In this document: positions 1-9,044 of the stretch, piece after piece
Layout of the letters: each line of letters opens with the position of its first letter
Position numbering within the stretch: the first letter of the stretch is position 1
NCBI RefSeq assembly: GCF_001440405.1
Contig: NZ_LLXX01000118.1
Coordinates: 54,182 to 118,181, forward strand
Reading direction: 5' to 3'
Length of the DNA: 64,000 nt
Source: Bradyrhizobium valentinum
GTDB lineage: Bacteria > Pseudomonadota > Alphaproteobacteria > Rhizobiales > Xanthobacteraceae
Made by a program: the position numbers and the translations under genes
The notes under the pieces: model-generated
Told to the model about the DNA's origin: nothing
The model's input: only the letters and a program-made list of their open reading frames with translations
The model's database searches: none

Positions 1-600
1 AATCGCGCTGACCGCGAAGGCGAACATCGTGGCATCGATGCCGGCGGGCGCGCTACCCATGAAGAACGGCTTGTCGCCGAGATAGGCCGCCATCGCATCG
101 ATCGAGCGGATTCCGATCGCGGTGATCTCGTCGGCGGAGTGACGGCCGATTCCCTGGCCGTGCAACGTTTTGCGCAGGCGGCGGCGGATCATCGAGACGA
201 CAACAGGCCGGACCGGCGCAGGCACGCTATTGAAGAAATTGACCGGCCCTTTGCGGAAATTGGCATCGATCATCCAGCGGAAGTAGACGCTGGCCCAGTA
301 CAGATTGTCCTCCGCCATTTTCTCGAACGCCCAGGCGATGGCGAGCTGCTCGGCGGTGAGGCCCTGGTCGAAATCGATGCCGTATTTCTTTTCGAGGTGC
401 CAGCGGATCAGCGTGGAGTCGCCGAGCAACTGGCCGTCGTCCTCGATGTAGGGGATCTTCCCCTTCGGCGCCTTGGAAAAGCTCATCAGCGCCTTTTCGA
501 ACGGGAGCTTCGACATCCGCAACAAGGTCTCGGCCTTGGTCACGAATGGGCTTGCGTCGGGAAGGCCGAAATTGGGCCCGGAGCCATAGAGCGTGATCAT
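1..600 (-). CDS. Glutathione S-transferase family protein (3' end cut by window edge)
   Basis: The first 200 codons are visible, from an ATG at 600; the gene leaves the window on the left. The N-terminus (MITLYGSGPNFGLPDASPF) followed by KIPYIEDDG and GDSTLIRWHLEKKYG is a thioredoxin-fold GST N-domain of the metaxin/Faxc-like type, and a helical C-domain follows. Members are cytosolic and usually conjugate or bind glutathione; the substrate here cannot be told. It lies 65 bp downstream of purN on the same strand. The family call is firm, the function is not. Confidence 0.8.
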   Translation of the reverse strand, partial: MITLYGSGPNFGLPDASPFVTKAETLLRMSKLPFEKALMSFSKAPKGKIPYIEDDGQLLGDSTLIRWHLEKKYGIDFDQGLTAEQLAIAWAFEKMAEDNLYWASVYFRWMIDANFRKGPVNFFNSVPAPVRPVVVSMIRRRLRKTLHGQGIGRHSADEITAIGIRSIDAMAAYLGDKPFFMGSAPAGIDATMFAFAVSAI

Positions 601-665
601 GGAACCTCGATGGATTTTGTGGAGCGCGGTTGTCGCGCTCGGTTCGCGCACACCGGCAGATAATA

Positions 666-1319
666 TCAGATCGTCCGCGGTGAAATCAGGGTTCCGTCGC
701 GGTCGGCCCCGTCGGCAAGCTTGCAGATGTCCCCTTCGAGCCGAAGCTTGCCGCTCGCAAGCAACCGCAGCGCCTCGGGATAGATGCGATGCTCGATGCC
801 GAGGATGCGCTGCGACAGCGTCTCGGCCGTGTCGTCATCGGCCACCGTGACCGCGCCCTGCATCACGATCGGGCCGGCGTCGGTTTCGGGAATCACGAAA
901 TGCACGGTCGCGCCCGAGATCTTCACCCCGGCCTGCAACGCCTGGCCGTGCGGATCGAGGCCCGGAAAGGACGGCAGCAGCGCGGGATGGATATTAAGCA
1001 TCCTGCCGTACCAGCGCTGCACGAAATCGGCGGTGAACAGCCGCATGAATCCGCCGAGGCAGATCAGCTCGACGTTTTTTTCCTCCAGCGCCCGCTGCAG
1101 GACAACCTCGAAGCCGGCGCGATCCTTGCCGAACGGCTTGCTCTCGATGACCGTCGTCGGGATGCCGCTCGCGGCTGCCTTTTCCAGCCCGAGGGCATCG
1201 GGCCGGTTGGAGATGACGGCGACGATCTCGGCCGGAAAATCCGCAGCCTTCGCCGCATCGATCAGCGCGGCCATGTTCGATCCGCGCCCGGAGATCAGGA
1301 TGGCGACACGGCGCTTCAT
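666..1319 (-). CDS. purN: Phosphoribosylglycinamide formyltransferase
   Basis: This enzyme transfers a formyl group from 10-formyl-THF to GAR in de novo purine synthesis (cytosol). The 217-aa length is normal for PurN. The catalytic residues are visible: N109 and H111 in [12 protein letters not shown] and D147 in PETDAGPI, plus the N-terminal ISGRGSN phosphate loop. The ATG at 1319 is chosen because it overlaps the purM stop as ATGA, which implies translational coupling; the frame stays open upstream but only inside purM. It forms an operon with purM, the enzyme of the following pathway group. Confidence 0.96.
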   Translation of the reverse strand: MKRRVAILISGRGSNMAALIDAAKAADFPAEIVAVISNRPDALGLEKAAASGIPTTVIESKPFGKDRAGFEVVLQRALEEKNVELICLGGFMRLFTADFVQRWYGRMLNIHPALLPSFPGLDPHGQALQAGVKISGATVHFVIPETDAGPIVMQGAVTVADDDTAETLSQRILGIEHRIYPEALRLLASGKLRLEGDICKLADGADRDGTLISPRTI

Positions 1320-2389
1320 TGCGCGAGATCGAGATGGCCGTTGTAGACCACGCGATGTTCGCCCGTAGCCGGGATCACTTCGCCGAGCACGGCGACGGTC
1401 TCGCCGCTTTCGGTCAAAACTTCCGTCACCTGCTCGATTGCGTCCGGCTTGACGATGGCGACCATGCCGATGCCGCAGTTGAAGGTGCGCAACAATTCGA
1501 GTTCGGCGATCCCGCCCAGCTCCGCCAGCCACTTGAACACCGGCAGCACCGGCAGCCGCGCCAGATCGATGCCGACGCCGAGATGCTTTGGCAGCACGCG
1601 CGGGATGTTGTCGGTGAAGCCGCCGCCGGTGATGTGGGCGAGCCCCTTGATCGCGCCGGTCTCGCGAATCGCGCGCAGGCAGGACTTCACATAGAGCCGC
1701 GTCGGCACCAGCAGCGCGCCGCCCAGCGTCATGACCGGCGAGAACGGCGCCGGCGCATCGAAGCCGAGGCGTGAGTTTTCCACGATCTTGCGGACCAGCG
1801 AGAAGCCGTTGGAGTGAACGCCCGAAGATGCCAATCCGATCACGGCGTCACCCACGGCGATATCGGCGCTCGGCAGCAGCGTGCCGCGCTCGGCAGCCCC
1901 AACCGCAAAGCCCGCGAGGTCGTAATCGCCGTCCTTGTAGAGCCCCGGCATTTCCGCGGTCTCCCCGCCGATCAAGGCGCAGCCGGACTCCCGGCACCCC
2001 TCGGCGACGCCGGCCACGATGGCCGCCGCGGCCTCGGGATCGAGCTTGCCGCAGGCAAAATAGTCGAGGAAGAACAACGGTTCCGCGCCCTGAACCACCA
2101 GATCGTTGACCGACATCGCCACCAGATCGATGCCGATGCCGCCATGCAGACCGGTCTCGATCGCGATTTTGACCTTGGTGCCGACGCCGTCGGTCGCCGC
2201 CACCAGCACGGGATCCTTGAAACCTGCCGCTTTGAGGTCGAACAGGCCGCCAAAGCCGCCTATTTCGGCGTCCGCGCCCGCCCGGGCGGTGGCGCGGACC
2301 ATCGGCTTGATGAGATCAACCAGGCGGTTGCCCGCATCGATATCAACGCCCGAATCCGAGTAAGTTAGCCCGTTTTTTCGGTCGATCAT
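1316..2389 (-). CDS. purM: Phosphoribosylformylglycinamidine cyclo-ligase (AIR synthetase)
   Basis: PurM closes FGAM to AIR using ATP in purine biosynthesis. The 357-aa protein starts [20 protein letters not shown] and contains the family's ATDGVGTK and GGETAEMPG segments. The ATG at 2389 has GGAAA about 7 nt upstream and is preferred; an in-frame TTG at 2395 would add two residues. It is the first gene of purM-purN and is divergent from the phosphatidyltransferase gene at 2551, so the 161-bp gap must hold both promoters. Confidence 0.95.
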   Translation of the reverse strand: MIDRKNGLTYSDSGVDIDAGNRLVDLIKPMVRATARAGADAEIGGFGGLFDLKAAGFKDPVLVAATDGVGTKVKIAIETGLHGGIGIDLVAMSVNDLVVQGAEPLFFLDYFACGKLDPEAAAAIVAGVAEGCRESGCALIGGETAEMPGLYKDGDYDLAGFAVGAAERGTLLPSADIAVGDAVIGLASSGVHSNGFSLVRKIVENSRLGFDAPAPFSPVMTLGGALLVPTRLYVKSCLRAIRETGAIKGLAHITGGGFTDNIPRVLPKHLGVGIDLARLPVLPVFKWLAELGGIAELELLRTFNCGIGMVAIVKPDAIEQVTEVLTESGETVAVLGEVIPATGEHRVVYNGHLDLAQ

Positions 2390-2472
2390 GCCCAATTTCC
2401 GTATGATGACCGCTGGTTACGAGGAATTCCGCGATCCTGCAATGGCTCGCGAACGCTTCTCGCATATACTAT

Positions 2473-2498
2473 GTAGATAAGGTCCGTAGATAAGGTCC
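2473..2498. repeat. Perfect 13-bp tandem duplication
   Basis: GTAGATAAGGTCC occurs twice head to tail (2473-2485 and 2486-2498) in the divergent purM/phosphatidyltransferase intergenic region. A TATACT hexamer lies just upstream at 2465-2470. The repeat could be a regulator half-site pair or a simple slippage product. Confidence 0.7.
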
Positions 2499-2550
2499 GG
2501 CCGAACCCGCCAAGGGCCGGATCTAGGCCGGGAGCCGGGAAGCGACCGAG

Positions 2551-3093
2551 TTGAGCATTCCGAATATCATTACGCTGGGGCGCATCATTCTGGTGCCGGT
2601 CATCGTCTGGGCGATCGTTTCCAGCCAGATGGAAATCGCCTTTGCGATCTTCGTCATCGCAGGGGTCAGCGACGCCGTCGACGGCTTTCTCGCCAAGCGC
2701 TTCAACATGTCGAGTGAGCTGGGCGCCCTGCTCGACCCGCTCGCCGACAAGGCGCTCTTGGTTTCGATCTTCGTGGCCCTCGGCATCTGGGGTGCGGTGC
2801 CGCGCTGGCTCGTCATCCTCGTGGTGTCGCGCGATATCATGATCGTCACGGCCGTGATCGTGTCATGGCTGTTCGACAAGCCCATTCCGATGAAACCGCT
2901 GATGGTCTCGAAGCTCAACACGGTGGCACAGGTGGCGTTCGCGGCGCTGGTGCTGGCTTCGCTCGGTTTCAACTTCAAGCCGGCGCCATATGACGTAATC
3001 CTGATGGGTTTCGTAACGGTCTTTACTTTGGTTTCCGTCTCGCTCTATCTCGTCGAGTGGGTGCGGCACATGAGCACGATCGAAGCGCGCTAG
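2551..3093 (+). CDS. CDP-alcohol phosphatidyltransferase family protein (PgsA-like)
   Basis: An inner-membrane enzyme of 180 aa with about four hydrophobic helices. The family signature D-x2-D-G-x2-A-R-x8-G-x3-D-x3-D is seen at residues 41-66 (D41, D44, G45, A48, G58, D62, D66), with Lys49 in place of the usual Arg. Family members move a phosphatidyl group from CDP-diacylglycerol to an alcohol; PgsA uses glycerol-3-phosphate. The start is the TTG at 2551, since no ATG suits the conserved N-terminus. It reads toward hdaA. Whether it is the housekeeping PgsA or a paralogue cannot be settled here. Confidence 0.88.
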   Translation: MSIPNIITLGRIILVPVIVWAIVSSQMEIAFAIFVIAGVSDAVDGFLAKRFNMSSELGALLDPLADKALLVSIFVALGIWGAVPRWLVILVVSRDIMIVTAVIVSWLFDKPIPMKPLMVSKLNTVAQVAFAALVLASLGFNFKPAPYDVILMGFVTVFTLVSVSLYLVEWVRHMSTIEAR

Positions 3094-3113
3094 ATCGTTC
3101 TTTTTGTTTTGAC

Positions 3114-3157
3114 GCGTTTTCTTCACGCGAACCGGTACCCACTTCGCTTGAAAACGC
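3114..3157. repeat. 44-bp palindromic intergenic repeat, copy 1
   Basis: The element begins GCGTTTTC and ends GAAAACGC (8-bp terminal inverted repeats) around a core containing ACGCGAACCGG. A second 44-bp copy with the same ends and a few substitutions lies at 33171-33214. I recognise such elements as scattered through Bradyrhizobium intergenic DNA; that is memory, not a search. This copy sits between a stop codon and the hdaA start. Confidence 0.75.
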
Positions 3158-3185
3158 TATAAAAGATCCCGGCCTGGAGATTTGC

Positions 3186-3863
3186 GTGGCAGTCCGCGTT
3201 CAACCTCGTCAGCTTGCCTTTGCGCTGCCGCATGCGGAAAGCCTGACCCGCGACAATTTCCTCGAAGGGCCGGCCAATGAAGCCGCTCTCTCGCTGATCG
3301 AAAGCTGGCCGGACTGGCCGAACCGCATCATGCTGCTGGTAGGACCGGAGGGCTCCGGCAAGAGCCATCTCGCCGCGATCTGGTCCGAACAGGCTGGCGC
3401 GCGCTCGACATCGGCGCATGCGCTTAACCCCGCTGCCGTGCCCGGCGCGCTCGCCACCGGGGCGCTAGTGGTTGAAGACCTGAGGCCGGGCGACTTCGAC
3501 GAACGCGCGATGTTTCACCTCCTGAACCTGGCGCGCGAGGACGGGGCCTTCGTCCTGATCACGGGGCGGGTTCCGCCGGCGGCGTTCGAGGTCGAACTGC
3601 GCGATCTCAGGTCGCGGCTGCGCGCTGCACCCCTCGTATCGCTATCGCCGCCCGACGACCTCTTGTTTCGCGGCCTGATCGTCAAATTCTGCGCGGATCG
3701 CCAGTTGAGCATCGACGAGACGGTCGTGAGCTACCTCGCAACCCGGATCGAGCGCTCCTATGCTGCGGCCCGGCGCGCGATCGACCTTCTGGATGCCGAG
3801 GCGCTGCGGCTTGGCCGGCCGGTGACCCGGGCACTGGCCGCGGAACTGCTGCGCAACGCCTGA
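3186..3863 (+). CDS. hdaA: DnaA regulatory inactivator homologue (HdaA)
   Basis: A DnaA-like AAA+ protein of 225 aa that in alphaproteobacteria works with the sliding clamp to promote hydrolysis of DnaA-ATP after initiation. The N-terminus carries RQLAFALPH, which may include the clamp-binding region. A Walker A loop (VGPEGSGKSHL) and a Walker B strand (ALVVEDL) follow, with a C-terminal helical lid. The GTG at 3186 is chosen because GGAGA lies 5 nt upstream and the length then matches the family; the frame is open further upstream. It is followed by ppk, a common alphaproteobacterial order. Confidence 0.88.
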   Translation: MAVRVQPRQLAFALPHAESLTRDNFLEGPANEAALSLIESWPDWPNRIMLLVGPEGSGKSHLAAIWSEQAGARSTSAHALNPAAVPGALATGALVVEDLRPGDFDERAMFHLLNLAREDGAFVLITGRVPPAAFEVELRDLRSRLRAAPLVSLSPPDDLLFRGLIVKFCADRQLSIDETVVSYLATRIERSYAAARRAIDLLDAEALRLGRPVTRALAAELLRNA

Positions 3864-3919
3864 TCGGTCGGTGCGTGCTGCTTCCTGCCGCCTTGACGGC
3901 GGCCGTGGGCGGACCATCA

Positions 3920-3937
3920 ATGTCATTGAAACGTCAT
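3920..3937 (+). promoter_or_regulatory. Pho-box-like PhoB site upstream of ppk
   Basis: ATGTCAT-TGAA-ACGTCAT: two 7-bp direct repeats separated by 4 bp, matching the PhoB consensus CTGTCAT-N4-CTGTCAT at 6/7 and 5/7 positions. It ends 56 bp before the ppk start, a suitable place for activation. PhoB control of ppk is known in other bacteria including rhizobia; binding here is inferred. Confidence 0.55.
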
Positions 3938-3993
3938 GGGCGTATCACATGCTGTGGGCCGCATTCCCATAAAGTCAGCCCGCACCGCCAGAG

Positions 3994-6207
3994 ATGGATC
4001 AAAGCCTTATGGAATTGGTACAAGCTGTTGAAATAAAAGAAAAAGAACCGATTGCCGAGGCTCCGCCCACGATTACCGCGAGTCCGGAGCGATTCATCAA
4101 TCGGGAACTTTCCTGGCTGCATTTCAACCGCCGGGTGCTCGAAGAATCGGTCAATCCCGGCCATCCGGTGCTGGAACGGGTGCGGTTTCTGTCGATTTCC
4201 GCCAATAACCTTGATGAGTTCTTCATGGTCCGCGTCGCCGGCATCAAGGCGCAGGTCCGTGAAGGCATCGCCGAACGTAGCCCCGATGGCCTGACGCCGT
4301 CCGAACAGCTCACCTTGATCAACAGGTCGGTTTCGGAACTCGCGTCCGACCAGCAGGCGATCTGGCGCGATCTACGCAATATCCTGTCCGACACCGGCAT
4401 CATACTGGTCGACGGCCACGACTTCACCAAGGCGGAGCGCGGCTGGCTCGAGGATCACTTCCTCCGCAACATCTTCCCGCTGCTGACGCCGCTGGCGATC
4501 GATCCGGCGCACCCGTTCCCGTTCATTCCGAGCCTCGGCTTCACCATCGCCCTGCAATTGTTGCGGACATCGGACGGCAAGGCGATGAACGCGCTGATCC
4601 GCATGCCTGGCAAGATCGACCGGTTCATCCGCATGCCCGCGGGCAAGGACGGCGCGGTGCACCTGATTCCGCTGGAACAGGCCACCGGCCTGTTCATCGG
4701 CCGTCTGTTCCCCGGCTACACCGTCAAGGGCCAGGGCGCCTTCCGCATCATCAGGGACTCCGAACTCGAAATCGAGGAAGAGGCCGAAGATCTGGTCCGC
4801 CTGTTCGAGACCGCGCTGAAGCGACGGCGGCGGGGTTCGGTGATCCGGCTGGAGATGGAAGCCAAGATGCCGGAGGAGCTGCGCGCCTTCGTGCAGCAGG
4901 CGCTTTCGGCTGCCGATGACGAGGTGTTTTTGGTCGACGGCGTGCTGGCGATGAACGAGCTCTCACAGCTCACGCGGCTCGACCGGCCCGACCTTGAATT
5001 CATGCCCTATGTGCCGCGCCATCCCGAGCGGGTGCGCGACCATGGCGGCGACATCTTCGCCGCGATCCGGCAGAAGGACCTCATCGTCCATCACCCCTAC
5101 GAATCCTTCGACGTCGTCGTGCAGTTCCTGCAGCAGGCCGCGCGCGATCCCGACGTCGTCGCCATCAAGCAAACGCTCTACCGCACCTCGAACAACTCGC
5201 CGATCGTGCGCGCGCTTGCCGAGGCTGCAGAGGCCGGCAAATCGGTGACGGCCCTGATCGAACTGAAAGCGCGATTCGACGAAGAAGCCAATATCCGCTG
5301 GGCGCGCGACCTCGAACGCGCCGGCGTGCAGGTCGTGTATGGTTTTCTCGAACTGAAGACGCACGCCAAGCTGTCAATGGTGGTACGGCGCGAGGGCGGT
5401 AGCCTGACGACCTATGTGCATACCGGCACCGGCAATTATCATCCGGTCACCGCGCGCATCTATACCGACCTATCCTACTTCACGTCGGACCCGATCATCG
5501 GCCGCGATGCGGCACGGGTATTCAACTACATTACCGGCTATGCCGAGCCGAGCGACATCGAGCGGATGGCGGTGTCGCCGCTGACGCTGCGCAAGCGCAT
5601 CATCGAACATATCAAGGGCGAGAGCAATCACAGCAGGCACGGCAAGCCGGGCGTGATCTGGATGAAGATGAACTCGCTGGTTGACCCCGATGTCATCGAC
5701 GCGCTGTACGAGGCCTCGCAGGCCGGCGTGTCGATCGAACTGGTGGTGCGCGGCATCTGCTGTCTGCGCCCGGGCATTCCAGGACTTTCCGAGAACATCC
5801 GCGTCAAATCCATCATCGGCCGCTTCCTGGAGCACGGCCGTGTCTACTGCTTTGGTATGGGTCAGGGCCTGCCCGGCCCGAAAGCGGCTGTGTATATCTC
5901 GTCCGCCGACATGATGCCGCGGAACCTCGACCGCCGCGTCGAAATCCTTTGTCCATTGCAAAATCCCACGGTACATCAGCAGGTTCTCGAACAGATCATG
6001 GTCGCGAACCTGAAGGATACCGAGCAGAGCTGGCAGTTATTGCCGGACGGATCGTCAACGCGTATGAAGGCCGCGAAAGGCGAAGAGCCGTTCAATCTGC
6101 ACAACTATTTCATGACGAATCCGAGTCTGTCAGGCCGTGGAAAGTCTCTCAAGGAATCTTCGCCGCGCCGCCTTACGCGCCGTACCGAACGTCAGCAATC
6201 GTCATAA
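3994..6207 (+). CDS. ppk: Polyphosphate kinase 1
   Basis: PPK1 reversibly transfers the gamma-phosphate of ATP to polyphosphate. The 737-aa protein has the N-domain start ([20 protein letters not shown]), [15 protein letters not shown] and the two phospholipase-D-like C-domains. The autophosphorylated His lies in [16 protein letters not shown], followed by [11 protein letters not shown]. The ATG at 3994 has only a weak ribosome site; an in-frame ATG at 4009 is an alternative. It is 12 bp upstream of ppx, so synthesis and degradation of polyP are probably co-transcribed. A Pho-box-like site precedes it. Confidence 0.96.
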   Translation: MDQSLMELVQAVEIKEKEPIAEAPPTITASPERFINRELSWLHFNRRVLEESVNPGHPVLERVRFLSISANNLDEFFMVRVAGIKAQVREGIAERSPDGLTPSEQLTLINRSVSELASDQQAIWRDLRNILSDTGIILVDGHDFTKAERGWLEDHFLRNIFPLLTPLAIDPAHPFPFIPSLGFTIALQLLRTSDGKAMNALIRMPGKIDRFIRMPAGKDGAVHLIPLEQATGLFIGRLFPGYTVKGQGAFRIIRDSELEIEEEAEDLVRLFETALKRRRRGSVIRLEMEAKMPEELRAFVQQALSAADDEVFLVDGVLAMNELSQLTRLDRPDLEFMPYVPRHPERVRDHGGDIFAAIRQKDLIVHHPYESFDVVVQFLQQAARDPDVVAIKQTLYRTSNNSPIVRALAEAAEAGKSVTALIELKARFDEEANIRWARDLERAGVQVVYGFLELKTHAKLSMVVRREGGSLTTYVHTGTGNYHPVTARIYTDLSYFTSDPIIGRDAARVFNYITGYAEPSDIERMAVSPLTLRKRIIEHIKGESNHSRHGKPGVIWMKMNSLVDPDVIDALYEASQAGVSIELVVRGICCLRPGIPGLSENIRVKSIIGRFLEHGRVYCFGMGQGLPGPKAAVYISSADMMPRNLDRRVEILCPLQNPTVHQQVLEQIMVANLKDTEQSWQLLPDGSSTRMKAAKGEEPFNLHNYFMTNPSLSGRGKSLKESSPRRLTRRTERQQSS

Positions 6208-6219
6208 GGGGTTTTGGCT

Positions 6220-7722
6220 GTGAAGCGGCCGCGCAAGCGCGCTTCCAGCGTCGCCGTCATCGACATCGGTTCGAACTCGGTTCGTCTCGTCGTCTATGAG
6301 ACGATGGCGCGCAGCCTCGTCACCATCTTCAACGAGAAGGCGCTGTGCGGGCTCGGCCGCGAGGTGCAGAGCACCGGCCTGCTGGCCGAGGACGCGGTTG
6401 CCAAGGCGCTGACGGCGCTGCGGCGATTCCGGGCGCTGTGCCGCATCCAGCAAGTGGGGCGCGTCTTCGCCATCGCCACCGCCGCCTGCCGCGACGCCAA
6501 GAACGGTCCCGACTTCATCGCCAAGGCCGAGCGCATCTGCGGCGCGCACATTGAAATCCTCTCGGGGCCGCGCGAGGCAAAACTTTCCGCGCTCGGCGTC
6601 GTCTCCGGCATCCACAATCCCGACGGCATTGTCGGCGATCTCGGCGGCGGTTCGCTCGAACTGATCGACGTGCAGAAAAACCGGATCCATAGCGGCGTCA
6701 CCCTGCCGCTGGGAAGCCTGGCGCTGCAGGATCTCTCGGACAAATCGCTGAAGCGCGCCGAGCGCATCGTTCGCGACGATCTATCCGACGTCGCCCAGCT
6801 CAAGGCCGGCCGTGGCCGCACCTTCTATGCGGTCGGCGGCACCTGGCGCGCGCTGGCGCGTATCCACATCGTCCAGAGCGGCTATCCACTGCGCGTGATG
6901 CACGGCTATTCGATACCTGCCGCCGACGCGCTCGATTTCGCCCGGCGGCTGCGCCGGCTGGCGGCCGCCAACATGCTCGCCGATATCGAGATGGTCGCGG
7001 ATGCACGGCGTCCGCTCCTGACCTATGCGGCGCTGGTGCTCGAATACATCATCCGCGTCGGCCAGCCAAAGACGATCGTGTTCTCGACCTTTGGCGTGCG
7101 CGAAGGCCTGCTCTACGAAATGCTGCCGCCGCAGGAGCGCGCCAAGGACGGCTTCATCTGCGCCGCCCAAACCCTGAATGGGCTGCTGTCGCGGTCCGCG
7201 CGCCATGCCGAAGAATTGGTGGCATGGACCGATCGGTTAATGCGAGTCGTGAAGCTGCGCGAGACCGAGGAAGACCGCCGCCTGCGCCACGCCGCCTGCC
7301 TGCTGTCCGATATCGGCTGGCGCGTGCATCCCGACCACCGCGGCGAGGAAACGCTGAGCCTGATCACCAACGGCAATTTCGGCTCGATCAGCCACCAGGG
7401 CCGCGCCTTTGTCGCGCTGTCGGTATTCTATCGCTACGCAGGCCTCAGCGAAGAAAACGAACCGCCGACGCAGATCCGCGAACTGGTGCCGCCCGCGATG
7501 AACGAGCGCGCCCGCATCCTCGGCGCGGCGTTCCGCGTCGCGCATCTGATTTCGGCGGCGCGCACCGGCGTGCTGCCCGCGACGCATTTCCGCACCGGCA
7601 GCCGCAAGCTGATGCTGGTGTTCGAGCATCGCATGGTCGATCTCGTCGCCGACCGCGTCGGCAGCCGCTTCAAGCAACTGGCACGGCTGGTCGGGCGCGC
7701 CGGCTCGATCGTGCGAAGTTGA
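6220..7722 (+). CDS. ppx: Exopolyphosphatase (Ppx/GppA family)
   Basis: A cytosolic 500-aa ASKHA-fold phosphatase that removes terminal phosphates from polyP; the family also includes pppGpp phosphohydrolases. The phosphate-1 motif VAVIDIGSNSVRLVVYE is near the N-terminus and the GDLGGGSLELIDV nucleotide loop follows. The C-terminal part resembles the HD-like domain of long Ppx proteins. GTG 6220 is preferred because AAGGGG (6206-6211) is 8 nt away; a TTG at 6214 is only 2 nt from it. The ribosome site overlaps the ppk stop, suggesting coupling. Confidence 0.92.
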   Translation: MKRPRKRASSVAVIDIGSNSVRLVVYETMARSLVTIFNEKALCGLGREVQSTGLLAEDAVAKALTALRRFRALCRIQQVGRVFAIATAACRDAKNGPDFIAKAERICGAHIEILSGPREAKLSALGVVSGIHNPDGIVGDLGGGSLELIDVQKNRIHSGVTLPLGSLALQDLSDKSLKRAERIVRDDLSDVAQLKAGRGRTFYAVGGTWRALARIHIVQSGYPLRVMHGYSIPAADALDFARRLRRLAAANMLADIEMVADARRPLLTYAALVLEYIIRVGQPKTIVFSTFGVREGLLYEMLPPQERAKDGFICAAQTLNGLLSRSARHAEELVAWTDRLMRVVKLRETEEDRRLRHAACLLSDIGWRVHPDHRGEETLSLITNGNFGSISHQGRAFVALSVFYRYAGLSEENEPPTQIRELVPPAMNERARILGAAFRVAHLISAARTGVLPATHFRTGSRKLMLVFEHRMVDLVADRVGSRFKQLARLVGRAGSIVRS

Positions 7723-7855
7723 TCTCATCGAATTGCGGCAAATTCGAACGAGGTATTGACGCCCCAGAACGGGCCAAAACCGTTTTGTAAGGGCCAGCGG
7801 ACCATGGTTTGGCCGGCCAGTTCAACCTTGCCAACTTCCAGCATTGTGCAAATAT

Positions 7856-7880
7856 GCAACCGTTTGGCGAAACCGGTTGC
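7856..7880. other. Stem-loop upstream of the membrane-protein remnant
   Basis: GCAACCGTTT pairs with AAA-C-CGGTTGC around a GGCG loop, giving a 10-bp stem with one bulged C. It has no U-tract, so it is not an obvious terminator. The rest of 7723-7934 shows no coding sequence that I can support. Confidence 0.4.
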
Positions 7881-7934
7881 ACTTGCCCGGCTGGCCAGTG
7901 CGGCGCACACCTCGCATTCGAAGTGGAGTTCGTC

Positions 7935-8076
7935 GTGAACAAGTCACTTCATCCAAGCGCGCCCCATCATCTGCCTGGTTTCGTCACCGCTCCCGGTGAC
8001 ACCGATATCCTGATGGTCGTGGTCGGCAATCGTCCTGACCGCTGCCGTTCTGATCGTCGGTAATCTCTGGTGCTGA
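7935..8076 (+). pseudogene. Frameshifted remnant of a small membrane-protein gene
   Basis: A GTG at 7935 with GGAG about 7 nt upstream opens NKSLHPSAPHHLPGF then VTAPGDTDILMVVV. After that the frame turns into an unrelated Arg-rich tail ending at 8063. One base over, the sequence continues as AIVLTAAVLIVGNLW, a convincing transmembrane helix, and stops at 8076. I recognise the N-terminus and the GN-L helix from a conserved small alphaproteobacterial membrane protein of about 90 aa; the second half is missing. So this is a gene broken by a 1-nt insertion (or 2-nt loss) and truncated at the 3' end. Confidence 0.6.
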
Positions 8077-8130
8077 GCGGAAACTAGACTTCGTGCTTTT
8101 GACGATGCAATTCCCAAAAGGGAGAGCGAC

Positions 8131-8880
8131 ATGCGTCAGGAATCCGGACATCCTCTCGATTGCAATTGCCTGGGCCGCAGAAATTTCCTCAAGGCGGCGG
8201 GCGGAGCGATGGCGATCGGAGTGAGCGGAAGCAGCATCTTCCTTGCAGATCGGGCACGCGCAGACGCTCTTACGAAGGAGTTGCGCGACAAGATGACACC
8301 CGAGCAAATCGTCCAGGCGATGAAGAACGGGAACAAGCGCTTTCGTATGGGCGAGAGGAAGGAGCGCAATTACCTTCGCGAGCAAAAAGCGAGCGCCAGG
8401 GGACAATATCCCGCGGCCGTTTTGCTGACATGCATCGATTCACGCGCGCCGGCGGAGGTCATCATGGACCTTGGAATCGGCGATATCTTTAACTGCCGGG
8501 TTGCGGGTAACGTCAGAAATGCTGACATCGTCGGTAGCATGGAGTTCGCATGTAAATTGGCAGGAGCCAAGGTGGTGCTTGTAATGGGCCACACGGCATG
8601 CGGCGCCATCAAGGGCGCAATCGATAATGCCGAGTTGGGCAATCTGACGGGATTGCTGGCCAAGATCAGACCCGCGATCGAGGCGACGGCCTATACGGGC
8701 GAGCGCTCGGCGAAGAACTACGGCTTCGTAGATGCTGTCGCGCGAAAGAACGTTGAGATGACCGTTGCCGATATCCGAAAGGACAGCCCCGTACTTGCTG
8801 AACTCGAAGCAAAGGGCGGCATCAAGATGGCCGGCGCGATGTACAACCTGGAGACAGGTGCGGTGGAGTTCTTCGACTGA
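8131..8880 (+). CDS. Beta-carbonic anhydrase with Tat signal
   Basis: Interconverts CO2 and bicarbonate. The 249-aa protein has the beta-class zinc ligands C101, H154 and C157 and the Asp103-Arg105 dyad (TCIDSR; MGHTACGA). Its N-terminus is a twin-arginine signal (GRRNFLKAAGG, R16-R17), followed by a hydrophobic stretch and a likely cleavage near ADRARA, so folded zinc-loaded enzyme should reach the periplasm. AGGGAGAG just before the ATG is a strong ribosome site. It is monocistronic between a gene remnant and a minus-strand FAD enzyme. Periplasmic beta-class enzymes of this kind are less common than cytosolic ones. Confidence 0.92.
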   Translation: MRQESGHPLDCNCLGRRNFLKAAGGAMAIGVSGSSIFLADRARADALTKELRDKMTPEQIVQAMKNGNKRFRMGERKERNYLREQKASARGQYPAAVLLTCIDSRAPAEVIMDLGIGDIFNCRVAGNVRNADIVGSMEFACKLAGAKVVLVMGHTACGAIKGAIDNAELGNLTGLLAKIRPAIEATAYTGERSAKNYGFVDAVARKNVEMTVADIRKDSPVLAELEAKGGIKMAGAMYNLETGAVEFFD

Positions 8881-9044
8881 CGGCTCCGGTAGGCTGAACT
8901 GTGGATACTAGCCGTGTTGCTCTTCTCGATCGTGCGAAGGCGAGACGGACAGGTAGCGCGCCGGTTTTCAACATTGCTGGCCTGGTAGCGAGCGCCCGCG
9001 TGAACTCGGCGCTCCTCGAGCTCTCGCCCTCACCGCGTTGCCGG

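Noticed and set aside
139..663. A 174-codon plus-strand frame at the left edge
   Set aside because: It is antisense to the GST gene, whose reading frame has clear GST motifs and no stop through the window edge.
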